Assembly (NCBI RefSeq): GCF_915403165.1
Contig: NZ_OU659204.1
Coordinates: 248,001-312,000, forward strand
Source: Providencia alcalifaciens
Lineage (GTDB): Bacteria; Pseudomonadota; Gammaproteobacteria; Enterobacterales; Enterobacteriaceae
Reading direction: 5' to 3'
DNA length: 64,000 nt
Shown here one piece after another: positions 36,670 to 44,979 of this stretch. The notes under the pieces were generated by a model. The model was not told the DNA's origin, ran no database searches, and saw only the letters and a program-made list of their open reading frames with translations. The stretch's first letter is position 1. Each line of letters begins with the position of its first letter. Position numbers and translations under genes: made by a program.

Positions 36670-37641
36670 CTATTCATAGCGAATATTAACAGTAGCATTG
36701 GCATTGGCTGTACCCGGTGTAATTGCTGCTGCAGTTTTAATATAACGGGCTTTCCAACCAAAAATATAATCTGTTTGGGTCACACCACCTTGCTGAGTAA
36801 ATTCTTGATTTAACACAATAGGCGTTCCGGCATTATTTAATAATTGAATTGCAACTCCAGTCGCCTTATTTGCACCAGTTAAACCTAATCGGCCATTTGC
36901 CGCATTATCGATCGTATCTGAGGTTACGGTAACTTTAATATTGGAGCCAGAGAGGCAACTTAAAGCAATAGGAATATTAACCATACCTTGTGTATCATTA
37001 ATATTTTTAAATTGAGTGTCATACCAATCTCCCATATTAATATTGTATGTGTTTTGATTATTTTTTAATGAACAGCTAAGAACATTAATTTTTATTGTGT
37101 TAGCTGGCATATTTAATGTTGTTAAATACCAAGTGCCACTTGGTGTTGTATTAGTTTGAGTTAATTGTGCAATCGCACCAGAGCGTATGGAGCCTGTTGA
37201 TGTGACTTGGCCTGTTTTCTTTATAGTTATAAACCATACCGTATCAAATATTTGCCAAGGCATTTTGCCAGGAGTACCTGGACCAAAAGTCGCATTAAAA
37301 TTACCAATTGCGGCGGTGGTAACCACAAGACCTATTCCTGAAATATTGCTAGGCGCTATTTGGGCTGAGTTTGGTGCCCAACCATTCATATAATTACCTT
37401 TTAGGTATGAAGTACCACATTCACCATCTTGGTTGGCATATGTATTAGCGCCATTTAAATATCTAATGGATATTGTTTCAAGATCTCGTTGCCCTAAGTC
37501 ATCATATTGTATGTTGTAGGTTCTTGGAGGAACACCGATTTGAATATTGCTAAAGCTTGAATTTTGAATACATGCGGCACTCAGATATCCTGAATATAAA
37601 TATCCTAGTATTAATATGGATTTAATTATTAATTTTTTCAT
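36670..37641 (-). CDS. Two-domain fimbrial tip adhesin 1 (operon 1)
   Basis: 323 residues with signal peptide (about 1-22, ending L-S-A before A-C-I-Q-N). The N-terminal domain (about 23-185) is not a pilin domain and is probably the receptor-binding lectin. It is related to that of adhesin 3 but not adhesin 2. The C-terminal pilin domain starts near I-N-V-L-S-C-S and ends A-T-V-N-I-R-Y-E. AAGGAAG precedes the ATG at 37641, 13 bases after the usher gene. Ligand unknown. Confidence 0.82.
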   Translation of the reverse strand: MKKLIIKSILILGYLYSGYLSAACIQNSSFSNIQIGVPPRTYNIQYDDLGQRDLETISIRYLNGANTYANQDGECGTSYLKGNYMNGWAPNSAQIAPSNISGIGLVVTTAAIGNFNATFGPGTPGKMPWQIFDTVWFITIKKTGQVTSTGSIRSGAIAQLTQTNTTPSGTWYLTTLNMPANTIKINVLSCSLKNNQNTYNINMGDWYDTQFKNINDTQGMVNIPIALSCLSGSNIKVTVTSDTIDNAANGRLGLTGANKATGVAIQLLNNAGTPIVLNQEFTQQGGVTQTDYIFGWKARYIKTAAAITPGTANANATVNIRYE

Positions 37642-37654
37642 TTTACTTCCTTTA

Positions 37655-40147
37655 TTATTGGCAAACGGCAGTCGCTTTATATAAGCCAATATAATTCGGT
37701 AAGCCTGCCAAGTTATAACTCACTTGGCACTGCTGTTTATCGTTATATTGAATGGTAAATGAACCACTTTCAGGCATTCCCGACAGGTAAATTTCACCGT
37801 CATTGCCTACCAAGGCATTGAGCTGATTATTATTGGGGAAAATTGCCTGTGCCCCAAATGGCACCGGTTTGCCATCTTTGAAATGCAAAATCATGATGGC
37901 GCGATAGCCCACATTGGCATTAAAGCTGGCTTTGGCAATCGCTCCACGGCTGGGTGCCACATTTTGGGTGGTTAACTCCATTTCGGTATCACTTGGTAGT
38001 TTGCTGGTATCAATTTGAATCCCATTACTGCGATACGCGGTGACGTAAGGCACTAATGCATAGCCTTGCCCGTTGGTTTGGATACCCGTTTGGTTCAGTA
38101 TCGGGACATTAGGCGCATCGGGAATTTCCACCAAAGCGGCTGTTTCACCCAGTTGCTGACCGAGAACTATCCCTTTGGAATGGGCGACTACACTACCGCT
38201 GGCACCGTAATACAGGTTGTAATTGTTGGTGCTGTAACCCGTACCACCTGAAACTTCCCCATACTGCCCACGGTAGCTGGCATTTAAGTTACCGGAAGTT
38301 CCTGAATTTCGTGTTGAAAAATTCTGCTGAACACTCCAATTTAAGCGGTTATCCAATTGCGTTGCCGAAATTCCCATGCTGCCCGAAGACCCATTGCTAC
38401 TACTGTTTGTAGCGTTGAGGTTGTAATAGAAGGTGCTATCAAACACACTAAATGGCACGCTCACGGTAAAGGCAAATTGGTGATCATCATCCTTATTGCG
38501 CCCGCTGTTGTTCTGGCTCGGGTTGGTGTTTTTATTGTAGTTATAGTTCAGCCCATAACTGATATTGTTCCAGCTATTGTTATAGCCAATGGTCGTAGAT
38601 TGCGTTTTACGATCGCTGTTCCAATAATCTTCACTCACAAAGCCCACTGACAACGAACCCCATCGGTCACCTAAACTTTGGCTGAGCGTAATTTCACCAC
38701 GATTACGGCGGCGCTCATACAGTGGGTCAATTCCATTTTTACGGTATCCATCAAAGACTTCCGATAAGCTGTAGAAGCCTTGCGTAGAGTAGCGATATCC
38801 TGCGAGGGCGATGTTGGTACCAATATCATTCAGGTTTTTGTTATAGCGAAAACGGTAGGATTGCCCACTTTCGGTGGTGCCATTATTTAAGGTGGAATTG
38901 GCGTGGGTGACATCCACAGACAATGCCCCAAAGCGCCCTAAGTTTTGCCCCGCTCCCACAGAATAGGCTTGGTATTTATCACTCAGTTGGCTACCTCCAA
39001 AGGCGGTGAGCCCCCATGGCAAGCCATAGATCAAGGTGAATTGGGTGAATGGTTTTTTATCTACGCTGCTGTCATAACTGCGGTATTGCCCACCTGTTAC
39101 ACTATAGGAAACATAGCCTTCACGTTGTAAAACCGGTAAAGAGGCATACGGAATAATTTGATATTGCTCGCTACCATTGGCTTCTTTGATGGTGACGTGC
39201 AGATCCCCGCTACCGCCAGTGGGGTAGAGGTCGTTAATTTCAAACGGGCCTGCTGCCACATCTGTTTGGTAAATGGTGTAACCGTTTTGGCGAATGGTGA
39301 TCTGTGCATTACTGCGGGCGATACCGCGTACCACTGGCGCATATCCACGTAAGCTCTCTGGGTTCATATCATCATCGGTCGCCAGTTGCACCCCACGAAA
39401 TGGCACACTATCAAAAATATCCGATGGCGAAGTGCTATCCCCAAGGAATAACTGGCTTTTTATCGAATTGATATTGCGGCTTAAATAGGTATAGACCGTA
39501 TCCCATTTATTACGCTGTCCGTCACTGCTTTGCCACGTGGTGTAGTTACGCAGACGCCAAGGACCGATATTGAGCCCCGGACGTAAGTTCACGTAGTTGG
39601 CATTGCTGCTGTTTTTATCGTTTTTACGGTCAGTATTACGAGAGCCGTTATAACTGTAATTAAGTAACAGGGCATTCACACCATTATCGATTGCAGCCAG
39701 ATCCACATAACCACGCGGGTTCATGTTTAACGCAATCTGCGGAATGCTTAAATAGAGGCGCTGAGAGCCAAATTCAAACTCACTTTTCGCGTCAGGGATC
39801 GCAGATAAGTTAATACATTGGCTCGTTGACATATGTAATTCAGGGTAGTCACCCACTTTGACCCCCACATCTTTTAGATCTGAGAGGGTTAAGCAAGGTT
39901 CTAGTTCATTACTTTTATTGGTAGAAAAGCTGACACTTTTTGCGCCAATCAAGCTCTTATTAATGTAGATATCCACATAATATTGCCCCGGTAATTGTTC
40001 ATTACGCTCAAACTGCTCTAAGTTCACCGATTCTTTATTGGGAAGCTCAAGGAACTCCGGGTCAAAATAGATTTCTGGTTCCGCTGGGGTCGTTGCAATA
40101 TAGCCTAAGGCGACAAATAGGCTAAGGCATATTTTATTTATTTTCAT
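37655..40147 (-). CDS. Outer-membrane fimbrial usher 1 (operon 1)
   Basis: 830 residues, a full-length FimD/PapC-type usher. Signal peptide, N-terminal chaperone-binding domain beginning Y-F-D-P-E-F-L-E, a 24-strand barrel with plug (conserved S-D-I-F-D-S-V-P-F-R-G and G-Y-A-P-V-V-R-G-I-A), and the C-terminal domains with a Cys pair ending L-Y-K-A-T-A-V-C-Q. It assembles and exports the pilus. It is the intact counterpart of the interrupted usher 2. Confidence 0.95.
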   Translation of the reverse strand: MKINKICLSLFVALGYIATTPAEPEIYFDPEFLELPNKESVNLEQFERNEQLPGQYYVDIYINKSLIGAKSVSFSTNKSNELEPCLTLSDLKDVGVKVGDYPELHMSTSQCINLSAIPDAKSEFEFGSQRLYLSIPQIALNMNPRGYVDLAAIDNGVNALLLNYSYNGSRNTDRKNDKNSSNANYVNLRPGLNIGPWRLRNYTTWQSSDGQRNKWDTVYTYLSRNINSIKSQLFLGDSTSPSDIFDSVPFRGVQLATDDDMNPESLRGYAPVVRGIARSNAQITIRQNGYTIYQTDVAAGPFEINDLYPTGGSGDLHVTIKEANGSEQYQIIPYASLPVLQREGYVSYSVTGGQYRSYDSSVDKKPFTQFTLIYGLPWGLTAFGGSQLSDKYQAYSVGAGQNLGRFGALSVDVTHANSTLNNGTTESGQSYRFRYNKNLNDIGTNIALAGYRYSTQGFYSLSEVFDGYRKNGIDPLYERRRNRGEITLSQSLGDRWGSLSVGFVSEDYWNSDRKTQSTTIGYNNSWNNISYGLNYNYNKNTNPSQNNSGRNKDDDHQFAFTVSVPFSVFDSTFYYNLNATNSSSNGSSGSMGISATQLDNRLNWSVQQNFSTRNSGTSGNLNASYRGQYGEVSGGTGYSTNNYNLYYGASGSVVAHSKGIVLGQQLGETAALVEIPDAPNVPILNQTGIQTNGQGYALVPYVTAYRSNGIQIDTSKLPSDTEMELTTQNVAPSRGAIAKASFNANVGYRAIMILHFKDGKPVPFGAQAIFPNNNQLNALVGNDGEIYLSGMPESGSFTIQYNDKQQCQVSYNLAGLPNYIGLYKATAVCQ

Positions 40148-40171
40148 AGATAAACCTAATTGTCATTAAGA

Positions 40172-40843
40172 TTATATTTTTGCTTCAGCTGAATCATTGG
40201 CTGAGCCATAATCATTAATCACTTCCCAATTAATAGTACCGTGTAATTCAGGGCTATTAATGGTGAAGGACTTGCTTGAAAATGGGGCGACATACGAAAT
40301 GTCATCTACTTTCTTGCCATTAAAGCTGACACTTTGAAAATTCATATAGTAGGGTGTCGGGTTTTTAACGGTGATAGATTTACTATCTTTTGACCATGTT
40401 AATTTTTTTTGCTCTTCCGCAAAGTCTACTTTGCTTATTAATTTAGGACGATAAATTAATTTCATCTGTGTTTTAAAAGCAATTTTTAATGAATTTTCAG
40501 ATTTCTTTTCTGTTGCAGGAATTGTTTTTATATTTAGCCAAAATAGGGATTCCCTATCTTTAGGTAATGTGTTTTGAGTTAAAAAAATACGTAGAGTATT
40601 GGTTTTTTCTTGGTTTAAGCGAAAAAGTGGTGGCGTAATAGTAAAGTCCGTTTGCTTGCCTTCATTGGCATTTTCAATCCATGACTGAATTAGATAAGGA
40701 ACATTATCTGGATTTTCCACACTAATGCTCACGTCTTTTTTCCCTTCAGGATAAATTACGCGGGTACCACCAATAATAACACCTGCATTGGCGGTATTGA
40801 TAAGTGTGAAAAAGAAGATAAAAAAAACGGTTATTGATTTCAT
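40172..40843 (-). CDS. Periplasmic fimbrial chaperone 1 (operon 1)
   Basis: 223 residues. Signal peptide ends N-A-N-A before G-V-I-I-G-G-T-R-V-I-Y, the G1-style start of PapD-like chaperones with the conserved Arg. The second anchor Lys is in L-I-Y-R-P after K-T-Q-M-K. Two Ig-like domains. It holds pilins by donor-strand complementation and delivers them to the usher 24 bases downstream. Confidence 0.95.
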   Translation of the reverse strand: MKSITVFFIFFFTLINTANAGVIIGGTRVIYPEGKKDVSISVENPDNVPYLIQSWIENANEGKQTDFTITPPLFRLNQEKTNTLRIFLTQNTLPKDRESLFWLNIKTIPATEKKSENSLKIAFKTQMKLIYRPKLISKVDFAEEQKKLTWSKDSKSITVKNPTPYYMNFQSVSFNGKKVDDISYVAPFSSKSFTINSPELHGTINWEVINDYGSANDSAEAKI

Positions 40844-40879
40844 ATAGCCACCACTGAGTTATAGCAAAAATAAATCACT

Positions 40880-40903
40880 AAGGCTTATATCCGTATAAAC
40901 CTT
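40880..40903 (-). terminator. Pilin-chaperone intercistronic hairpin (operon 1)
   Basis: AAGGCTTATA-TCCG-TATAAACCTT: a 10-bp stem with one wobble pair and a 4-base loop, lacking a T run. It lies in the 69-base gap after the major pilin gene. Probably limits readthrough or protects the pilin message so that pilin outnumbers usher. Confidence 0.7.
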
Positions 40904-40912
40904 AAATTGAAA

Positions 40913-41443
40913 TTAGTTATAATTAATTGTGAATGTTGCCGTTGAGTTTGCTAAACCAGCACCGACAGCATCAGTCATTGCAATATAACGTGCAGTAAAA
41001 TCTAAATTATTTACAACCGTTTCTTTAAGTGCATATTGGTTGGATGCCGTATATAAAGGAACGGTAATTCCTTTTGCGTCTTGAATTTGGATACCAACGC
41101 CCTCTGCTATGCCCGATGTACCTGCATTGGTTAATTGCAGAACACTGCTATTACCCGCATAAGAGACACCATCGAATTTTACCGTTGCCGAGGTAACTGC
41201 AGCTGGGCATTTTTCTAATTGAATAGAAAATTTGGTTGCTGCTGTTGTACTTCCTGTATTTGATAATGAATTCTTAGATACTTTACCTAAATTAACTTGA
41301 ATAGCATCAGAGCCTGTCGCTAATTGGCATGCGTTATCTGTAATTTCACCGGTAAAATTAATATCGCCATCTTTTGCAAAACTATGGGCAGAAATTAATA
41401 AGGTGCTGGTTGCAATTAAAGATGCAATAACCTGATTTTTCAT
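40913..41443 (-). CDS. Major fimbrial subunit (pilin) 1
   Basis: 176 residues. The signal peptide ends S-F-A before K-D-G-D-I-N-F-T-G. The FimA-like fold has the Cys pair (N-A-C-Q-L and E-K-C-P-A) and the C-terminal donor strand T-A-T-F-T-I-N-Y-N. First gene of operon 1 behind a 570-base AT-rich region, and very similar to pilin 2 (48.2 kb). Confidence 0.93.
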   Translation of the reverse strand: MKNQVIASLIATSTLLISAHSFAKDGDINFTGEITDNACQLATGSDAIQVNLGKVSKNSLSNTGSTTAATKFSIQLEKCPAAVTSATVKFDGVSYAGNSSVLQLTNAGTSGIAEGVGIQIQDAKGITVPLYTASNQYALKETVVNNLDFTARYIAMTDAVGAGLANSTATFTINYN

Positions 41444-42014
41444 TTTTACTCTCCGAACCTAAATTCGATATTATTGGGGAAATATATTGATTTGCATGCT
41501 TACACAAATCGAGAGTATTTTGTGACTATTTTTACAAATAAACAAGGTGGGGTGAATTTAGATAAATATAATTAAATTATAAATTTAAAGTAAGTAATTG
41601 TTAAATTAACTCAATATGCGTTAATTTAAAGATTAAATGTTTTGAAATTTTATATTTTGTTGTTTTGGGTGGTGAGGTCATAAGGTAAAATAACGATATA
41701 AAACTAAAAATAATTATTCTGCAATTTTAAACTATAAGTCATCTCTCATATGGAGATTATTTAAATTTAAAGTTCGAAATAGGTTTTGTTTTTTTAAAAT
41801 CATATCAAATACGTACCATCTAAAAAAGAGAGTAAATCTATTCATTCTTAAATTAATAGTCGAAATAAGTGCATGTGAGGATTTTTTACTCTAAAAATAT
41901 AATGGTATAAGTCTGTCATTAATTATTTTTTTGCTAATTTTGGCCGGAGAGAAATCTTGGGAGGATACCTGCCAGTATCAATGATAAAAAAGATACCGGT
42001 AGGTAAATTAAGCA
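41444..42014 (-). promoter_or_regulatory. AT-rich promoter region of fimbrial operon 1
   Basis: About 570 bases with no credible gene, very A/T-rich. The block near 41510-41550 (AGTATTTTGTG, then TTTTTA-AAATAAACAAG) is conserved in the same place upstream of operon 2 (48835-48870), which marks it as a likely promoter or operator. No inverted repeat pair typical of a fimS-like switch was seen. The far end holds the operon 2 terminator. Confidence 0.5.
41967..42004 (-). terminator. Terminator of fimbrial operon 2
   Basis: ACCTGCCAGTATC (41967-41979) pairs with GATACCGGTAGGT (41992-42004) with two wobble pairs, starting 11 bases after the stop codon of regulator D. Confidence 0.65.
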
Positions 42015-42335
42015 TTATTTAAACAGTGAAAAATCTTGCTCTGGTGAAATCAACGATTCGGCCTGATAGCGAAGGCTGCGATCAGCCTTACAGAAATAAT
42101 TAAAACCATCTTCTTGTTCAGTACCATCACAGACTAATTCTTTAATATCGACGTCTAAAATTTCAGCGATGGAATATAAGGTATCAACGTGAATACGCAT
42201 ATCGCCCAGTTCATGGCGGGAATGGTGTTGTTGGCTAATGCCCAATAATTTGCTTAACTGTTGAATGCTCATATTTCGCTCTTTTCTGAATGAGCGAATG
42301 CGAGCTCCAACAATTTTGGAGGTGTTCTTTTTCAT
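42015..42335 (-). CDS. MrpJ-type HTH regulator D (fimbrial operon 2)
   Basis: 106-residue HTH protein. The recognition helix G-I-S-Q-Q-H-H-S-R-H-E-L-G-D and the following I-H-V-D-T-L-Y match regulator A. The longer C-terminal tail contains a Cys and ends Q-D-F-S-L-F-K. ATG at 42335 preferred to a TTG at 42347. Last gene of operon 2. By analogy it links fimbrial expression to motility genes. Confidence 0.8.
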   Translation of the reverse strand: MKKNTSKIVGARIRSFRKERNMSIQQLSKLLGISQQHHSRHELGDMRIHVDTLYSIAEILDVDIKELVCDGTEQEDGFNYFCKADRSLRYQAESLISPEQDFSLFK

Positions 42336-42366
42336 TATAATGACCAATATTGATTAAGTAGAAATA

Positions 42367-42639
42367 CTATATATTTTGAGATGTTTTAAGACTTTGCTTT
42401 ATTTTTTCCCTTTCATTCTCATTAAATAAAAAGAAGTCATTAATACTCGTATTGAAATAAATAGCATATTGTTTGAGCCGATCAATCGATATTCGATTAT
42501 TCCCACGCTCATAACGTAGCTGTTGCTGTTCACTAATTCCAATCGACTGAGCTACAGTGAGTAGGGATAGCCCTTTTTCTTTACGTAATTTTCGTATTTT
42601 ATATCCAATAACAGCGGAGACTGGATAGCTATTTTCCAT
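42367..42639 (-). CDS. MrpJ-type HTH regulator E (fimbrial operon 2)
   Basis: 90 residues. V-I-G-Y-K-I-R-K-L-R-K-E-K-G-L-S, then I-S-E-Q-Q-Q-L-R-Y-E-R-G-N-N-R-I-S-I-D-R-L, the same class as regulators B and C. AGAGGTG precedes the ATG at 42639. The frame further upstream (to 42693) is not homologous. It lies 272 AT-rich bases after the minor pilin gene, so it could have its own promoter. Confidence 0.8.
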   Translation of the reverse strand: MENSYPVSAVIGYKIRKLRKEKGLSLLTVAQSIGISEQQQLRYERGNNRISIDRLKQYAIYFNTSINDFFLFNENEREKIKQSLKTSQNI

Positions 42640-42911
42640 CAATTCACCTCTTTTTATTATTTGCGATATGTTAAATAAACTAACAGATAGCAAATGAATT
42701 TTATTACCTCAAAGATATGTTTATCAGTTATTTATATTGATATCTTGACTTAAATCACATCAATTAAAGTTATCCATTTTATATGGAGGTTAATAATTAA
42801 AATTTCAATTAGAGAATGCTATTTTTATCCTATTAATAATGCTTTTCATAATAAGAGCATTGTATTCAGATTATCTTTAACGGATAACCATATGAATATC
42901 ATATTCCTTTA

Positions 42912-43406
42912 TTAAGGATATATAACTGAAAACTCTAAATGGCTTTTAAAATCTCCAGCAGTAAACATAGGCTGTAAACTTACCATTCTTGCAGATAGTG
43001 GAATTTCTGCACTTTTAGTGGTGCTATTGATTGTAATATCTACCGTGCTGCCATTTTTAATCGTGGCTTTATTACTCGTTTTCGCGAGATGCAGCAAGCT
43101 GCCAGTGGAGCTCCCTGTATTCACAAAATAGTTATTGTCGATGGTATCGGGTGTTCCATTAATGCTGAATTTGGCATTTTTTGTTGTCACAGGGCAATCA
43201 ACCAGTTTAATAGAAAAATCCACCCACGGGCTTTGGGCTGGGTTACGATAATTCCAACGATTTATCTTACCGAGCTCCACGTTATAACTGGCATTTTCTA
43301 CTTTGCAGGGCATGGTAATCACATTGCCATGCACCTTAATATTGACGGTTTCTGCCATTACAGGTAGCGCTAATAATCCCAATACACTGAATAAAAATAT
43401 TTTCAT
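42912..43406 (-). CDS. Minor fimbrial subunit 2b (operon 2)
   Basis: 164 residues, signal peptide ending P-V-M-A before E-T-V-N-I. Nearly the same sequence as minor subunit 1b of operon 1, including R-W-N-Y-R-N-P-A-Q-S-P-W-V-D-F-S and L-E-F-S-V-I-Y-P at the end. Cys pair conserved. Last structural gene of operon 2. Confidence 0.86.
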   Translation of the reverse strand: MKIFLFSVLGLLALPVMAETVNIKVHGNVITMPCKVENASYNVELGKINRWNYRNPAQSPWVDFSIKLVDCPVTTKNAKFSINGTPDTIDNNYFVNTGSSTGSLLHLAKTSNKATIKNGSTVDITINSTTKSAEIPLSARMVSLQPMFTAGDFKSHLEFSVIYP

Positions 43407-43415
43407 TATTCGCTC

Positions 43416-43931
43416 CTATAGATAAGTAATGGTGGCAGTAATATTGGCGGATAAGGTGCCTGCGGTACCATTACCGAGTGAGGATAATGCCCGTGTACGT
43501 AGAGGAACACTCACCAAAGATTGCCCATTGGTGGGAACGGTTAATTCTTTAGTATTACCGAGCGGCGTTGTGCCATCGCCACTTTGCAGTTGAATGGCAA
43601 TATTGGTGGCGGTGCCGCTATTTTTATACAGACTGTTGATATCCGCGTTATCCCCTGAACCTGTGAAGGTTAATTTCACATTATTGATATATGCGGAGCA
43701 ATCTTTTAATTCAATATTAAACGTTTTCCAAGGTGAGGCACCTTGTGCATGAATAAAGGAATCTAAACCTATATTCGTAAGGTCAACATCAATATTATTT
43801 CCAGCAGATAAATTACAGGTTGCTGATTTAATATTACCGGTAAAGTTTAGTTTAACTACGCTTGCGGAATAAGATAATAAAGGCATTCCTGTGGAGCTTA
43901 GGAATAAAAATAGCAAAATATTTTTTCTCAT
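43416..43931 (-). CDS. Minor fimbrial subunit 2a (operon 2)
   Basis: 171 residues. Signal peptide ends S-Y-S-A before S-V-V-K-L-N-F-T-G-N-I-K. Counterpart of subunit 1a, with the Cys pair and T-I-T-Y-L C-terminus. AAAGG precedes the ATG at 43931. The longer frame into the adhesin gene is not used. 9-10 base gaps to the genes on either side. Confidence 0.86.
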   Translation of the reverse strand: MRKNILLFLFLSSTGMPLLSYSASVVKLNFTGNIKSATCNLSAGNNIDVDLTNIGLDSFIHAQGASPWKTFNIELKDCSAYINNVKLTFTGSGDNADINSLYKNSGTATNIAIQLQSGDGTTPLGNTKELTVPTNGQSLVSVPLRTRALSSLGNGTAGTLSANITATITYL

Positions 43932-43941
43932 TATATGACCT

Positions 43942-44979
43942 TTATTCATAACGAATATTGACGGTTGCACTGGCATTTGCTGTGCCGGGAGTGACTGTAT
44001 TTGATGTCTTAATATAACGGGCTTTCCAGCCAAAAATATAATCTCCTTCAGGTACATTATCTTGCTGTGTCCACTGGGTATTTAAGGCTATAGGGTTACT
44101 GGCATTATTTAATAATTGTACAGCAATGCCTGTGGCTTTATTGGAGCCAGTTAAACTTAGCTTACCTGTCGATGCATTATCGATAGCATCGGATGTGACA
44201 TTGACTTTAATATTCGTCCCTGCAGCGCAGGATAAAGTAATTGGTATATCTATATTGCTACTCGTATCTCCAATATTTTTAAATTGGGTATCATACCAAT
44301 CACCTAATTTAATATCGTAGGTGTCTTGTTTTAAAGAGCAATTCAGTACATTGATATAAATAGAGTTTGGTCTAATTGATAAAGTTGCATTCCGATAGAA
44401 GGTAGCACCTGCAGCTGCATTACGATTAGATTTTGTCGCGATCATGCCACTATTAATATATCCAGACTTAGTTACAGGGCCTGTTTTTACAAGAGTAAGC
44501 GTAAATTTAGCAGGACTTCCATGCTCAATGCCAAACGCACTTGAATCAGCAATCCAGGCTACATATGGAAAATATTTGGAGGATTCGCAAGTAGGGCAAG
44601 CAATTGATGGAAATCTAACATACTGAGAAATCCCTAAGATGTTAGTTGCAAAAGGAGCTTGAGATGCATACCCATTAGCATAAGCAGTTTGCATATAGAG
44701 TGTCCCAATATTGGGGTTTCTAGACGCTAAACCTTTACACTGGGCATTAAAATCTTGACCTCCATTATTTACGAAGAAACTTAATGGAACATTAGAGTTT
44801 GAACTAATTGTTTCTAGATTCCCTGTAAAGGTACTATCAAATGGGATAGTAATAATATGGTTACCCTCTATAAAAGCTTCTCTAATAGGCTGGCCTGAAT
44901 AACAGTTATAAGCAGCATTAGCTTTGCCTATGCCGAAAAGTAAAATAATAGTCGAGGTTAATAATGTGATGATTTTCAT
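43942..44979 (-). CDS. Two-domain fimbrial tip adhesin 2 (operon 2)
   Basis: 345 residues, signal peptide to about 23 (A-N-A before A-Y-N-C). The C-terminal pilin domain is close to adhesin 1 (both end T-V-N-I-R-Y-E and share F-G-W-K-A-R-Y-I-K-T). The N-terminal receptor domain is unrelated to that of adhesins 1 and 3 and contains extra Cys residues (A-C-P-T-C-E). The ATG overlaps the usher stop codon by one base (TAATG), so translation is normally coupled. The upstream nonsense codon may lower its expression. Confidence 0.82.
   Translation of the reverse strand: MKIITLLTSTIILLFGIGKANAAYNCYSGQPIREAFIEGNHIITIPFDSTFTGNLETISSNSNVPLSFFVNNGGQDFNAQCKGLASRNPNIGTLYMQTAYANGYASQAPFATNILGISQYVRFPSIACPTCESSKYFPYVAWIADSSAFGIEHGSPAKFTLTLVKTGPVTKSGYINSGMIATKSNRNAAAGATFYRNATLSIRPNSIYINVLNCSLKQDTYDIKLGDWYDTQFKNIGDTSSNIDIPITLSCAAGTNIKVNVTSDAIDNASTGKLSLTGSNKATGIAVQLLNNASNPIALNTQWTQQDNVPEGDYIFGWKARYIKTSNTVTPGTANASATVNIRYE

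Noticed and set aside
41444..42014. fimS-like invertible promoter
   Set aside because: I found no matching pair of inverted repeats flanking a promoter in any of the three operon control regions, and no fimB/fimE-type recombinase gene is in the window.
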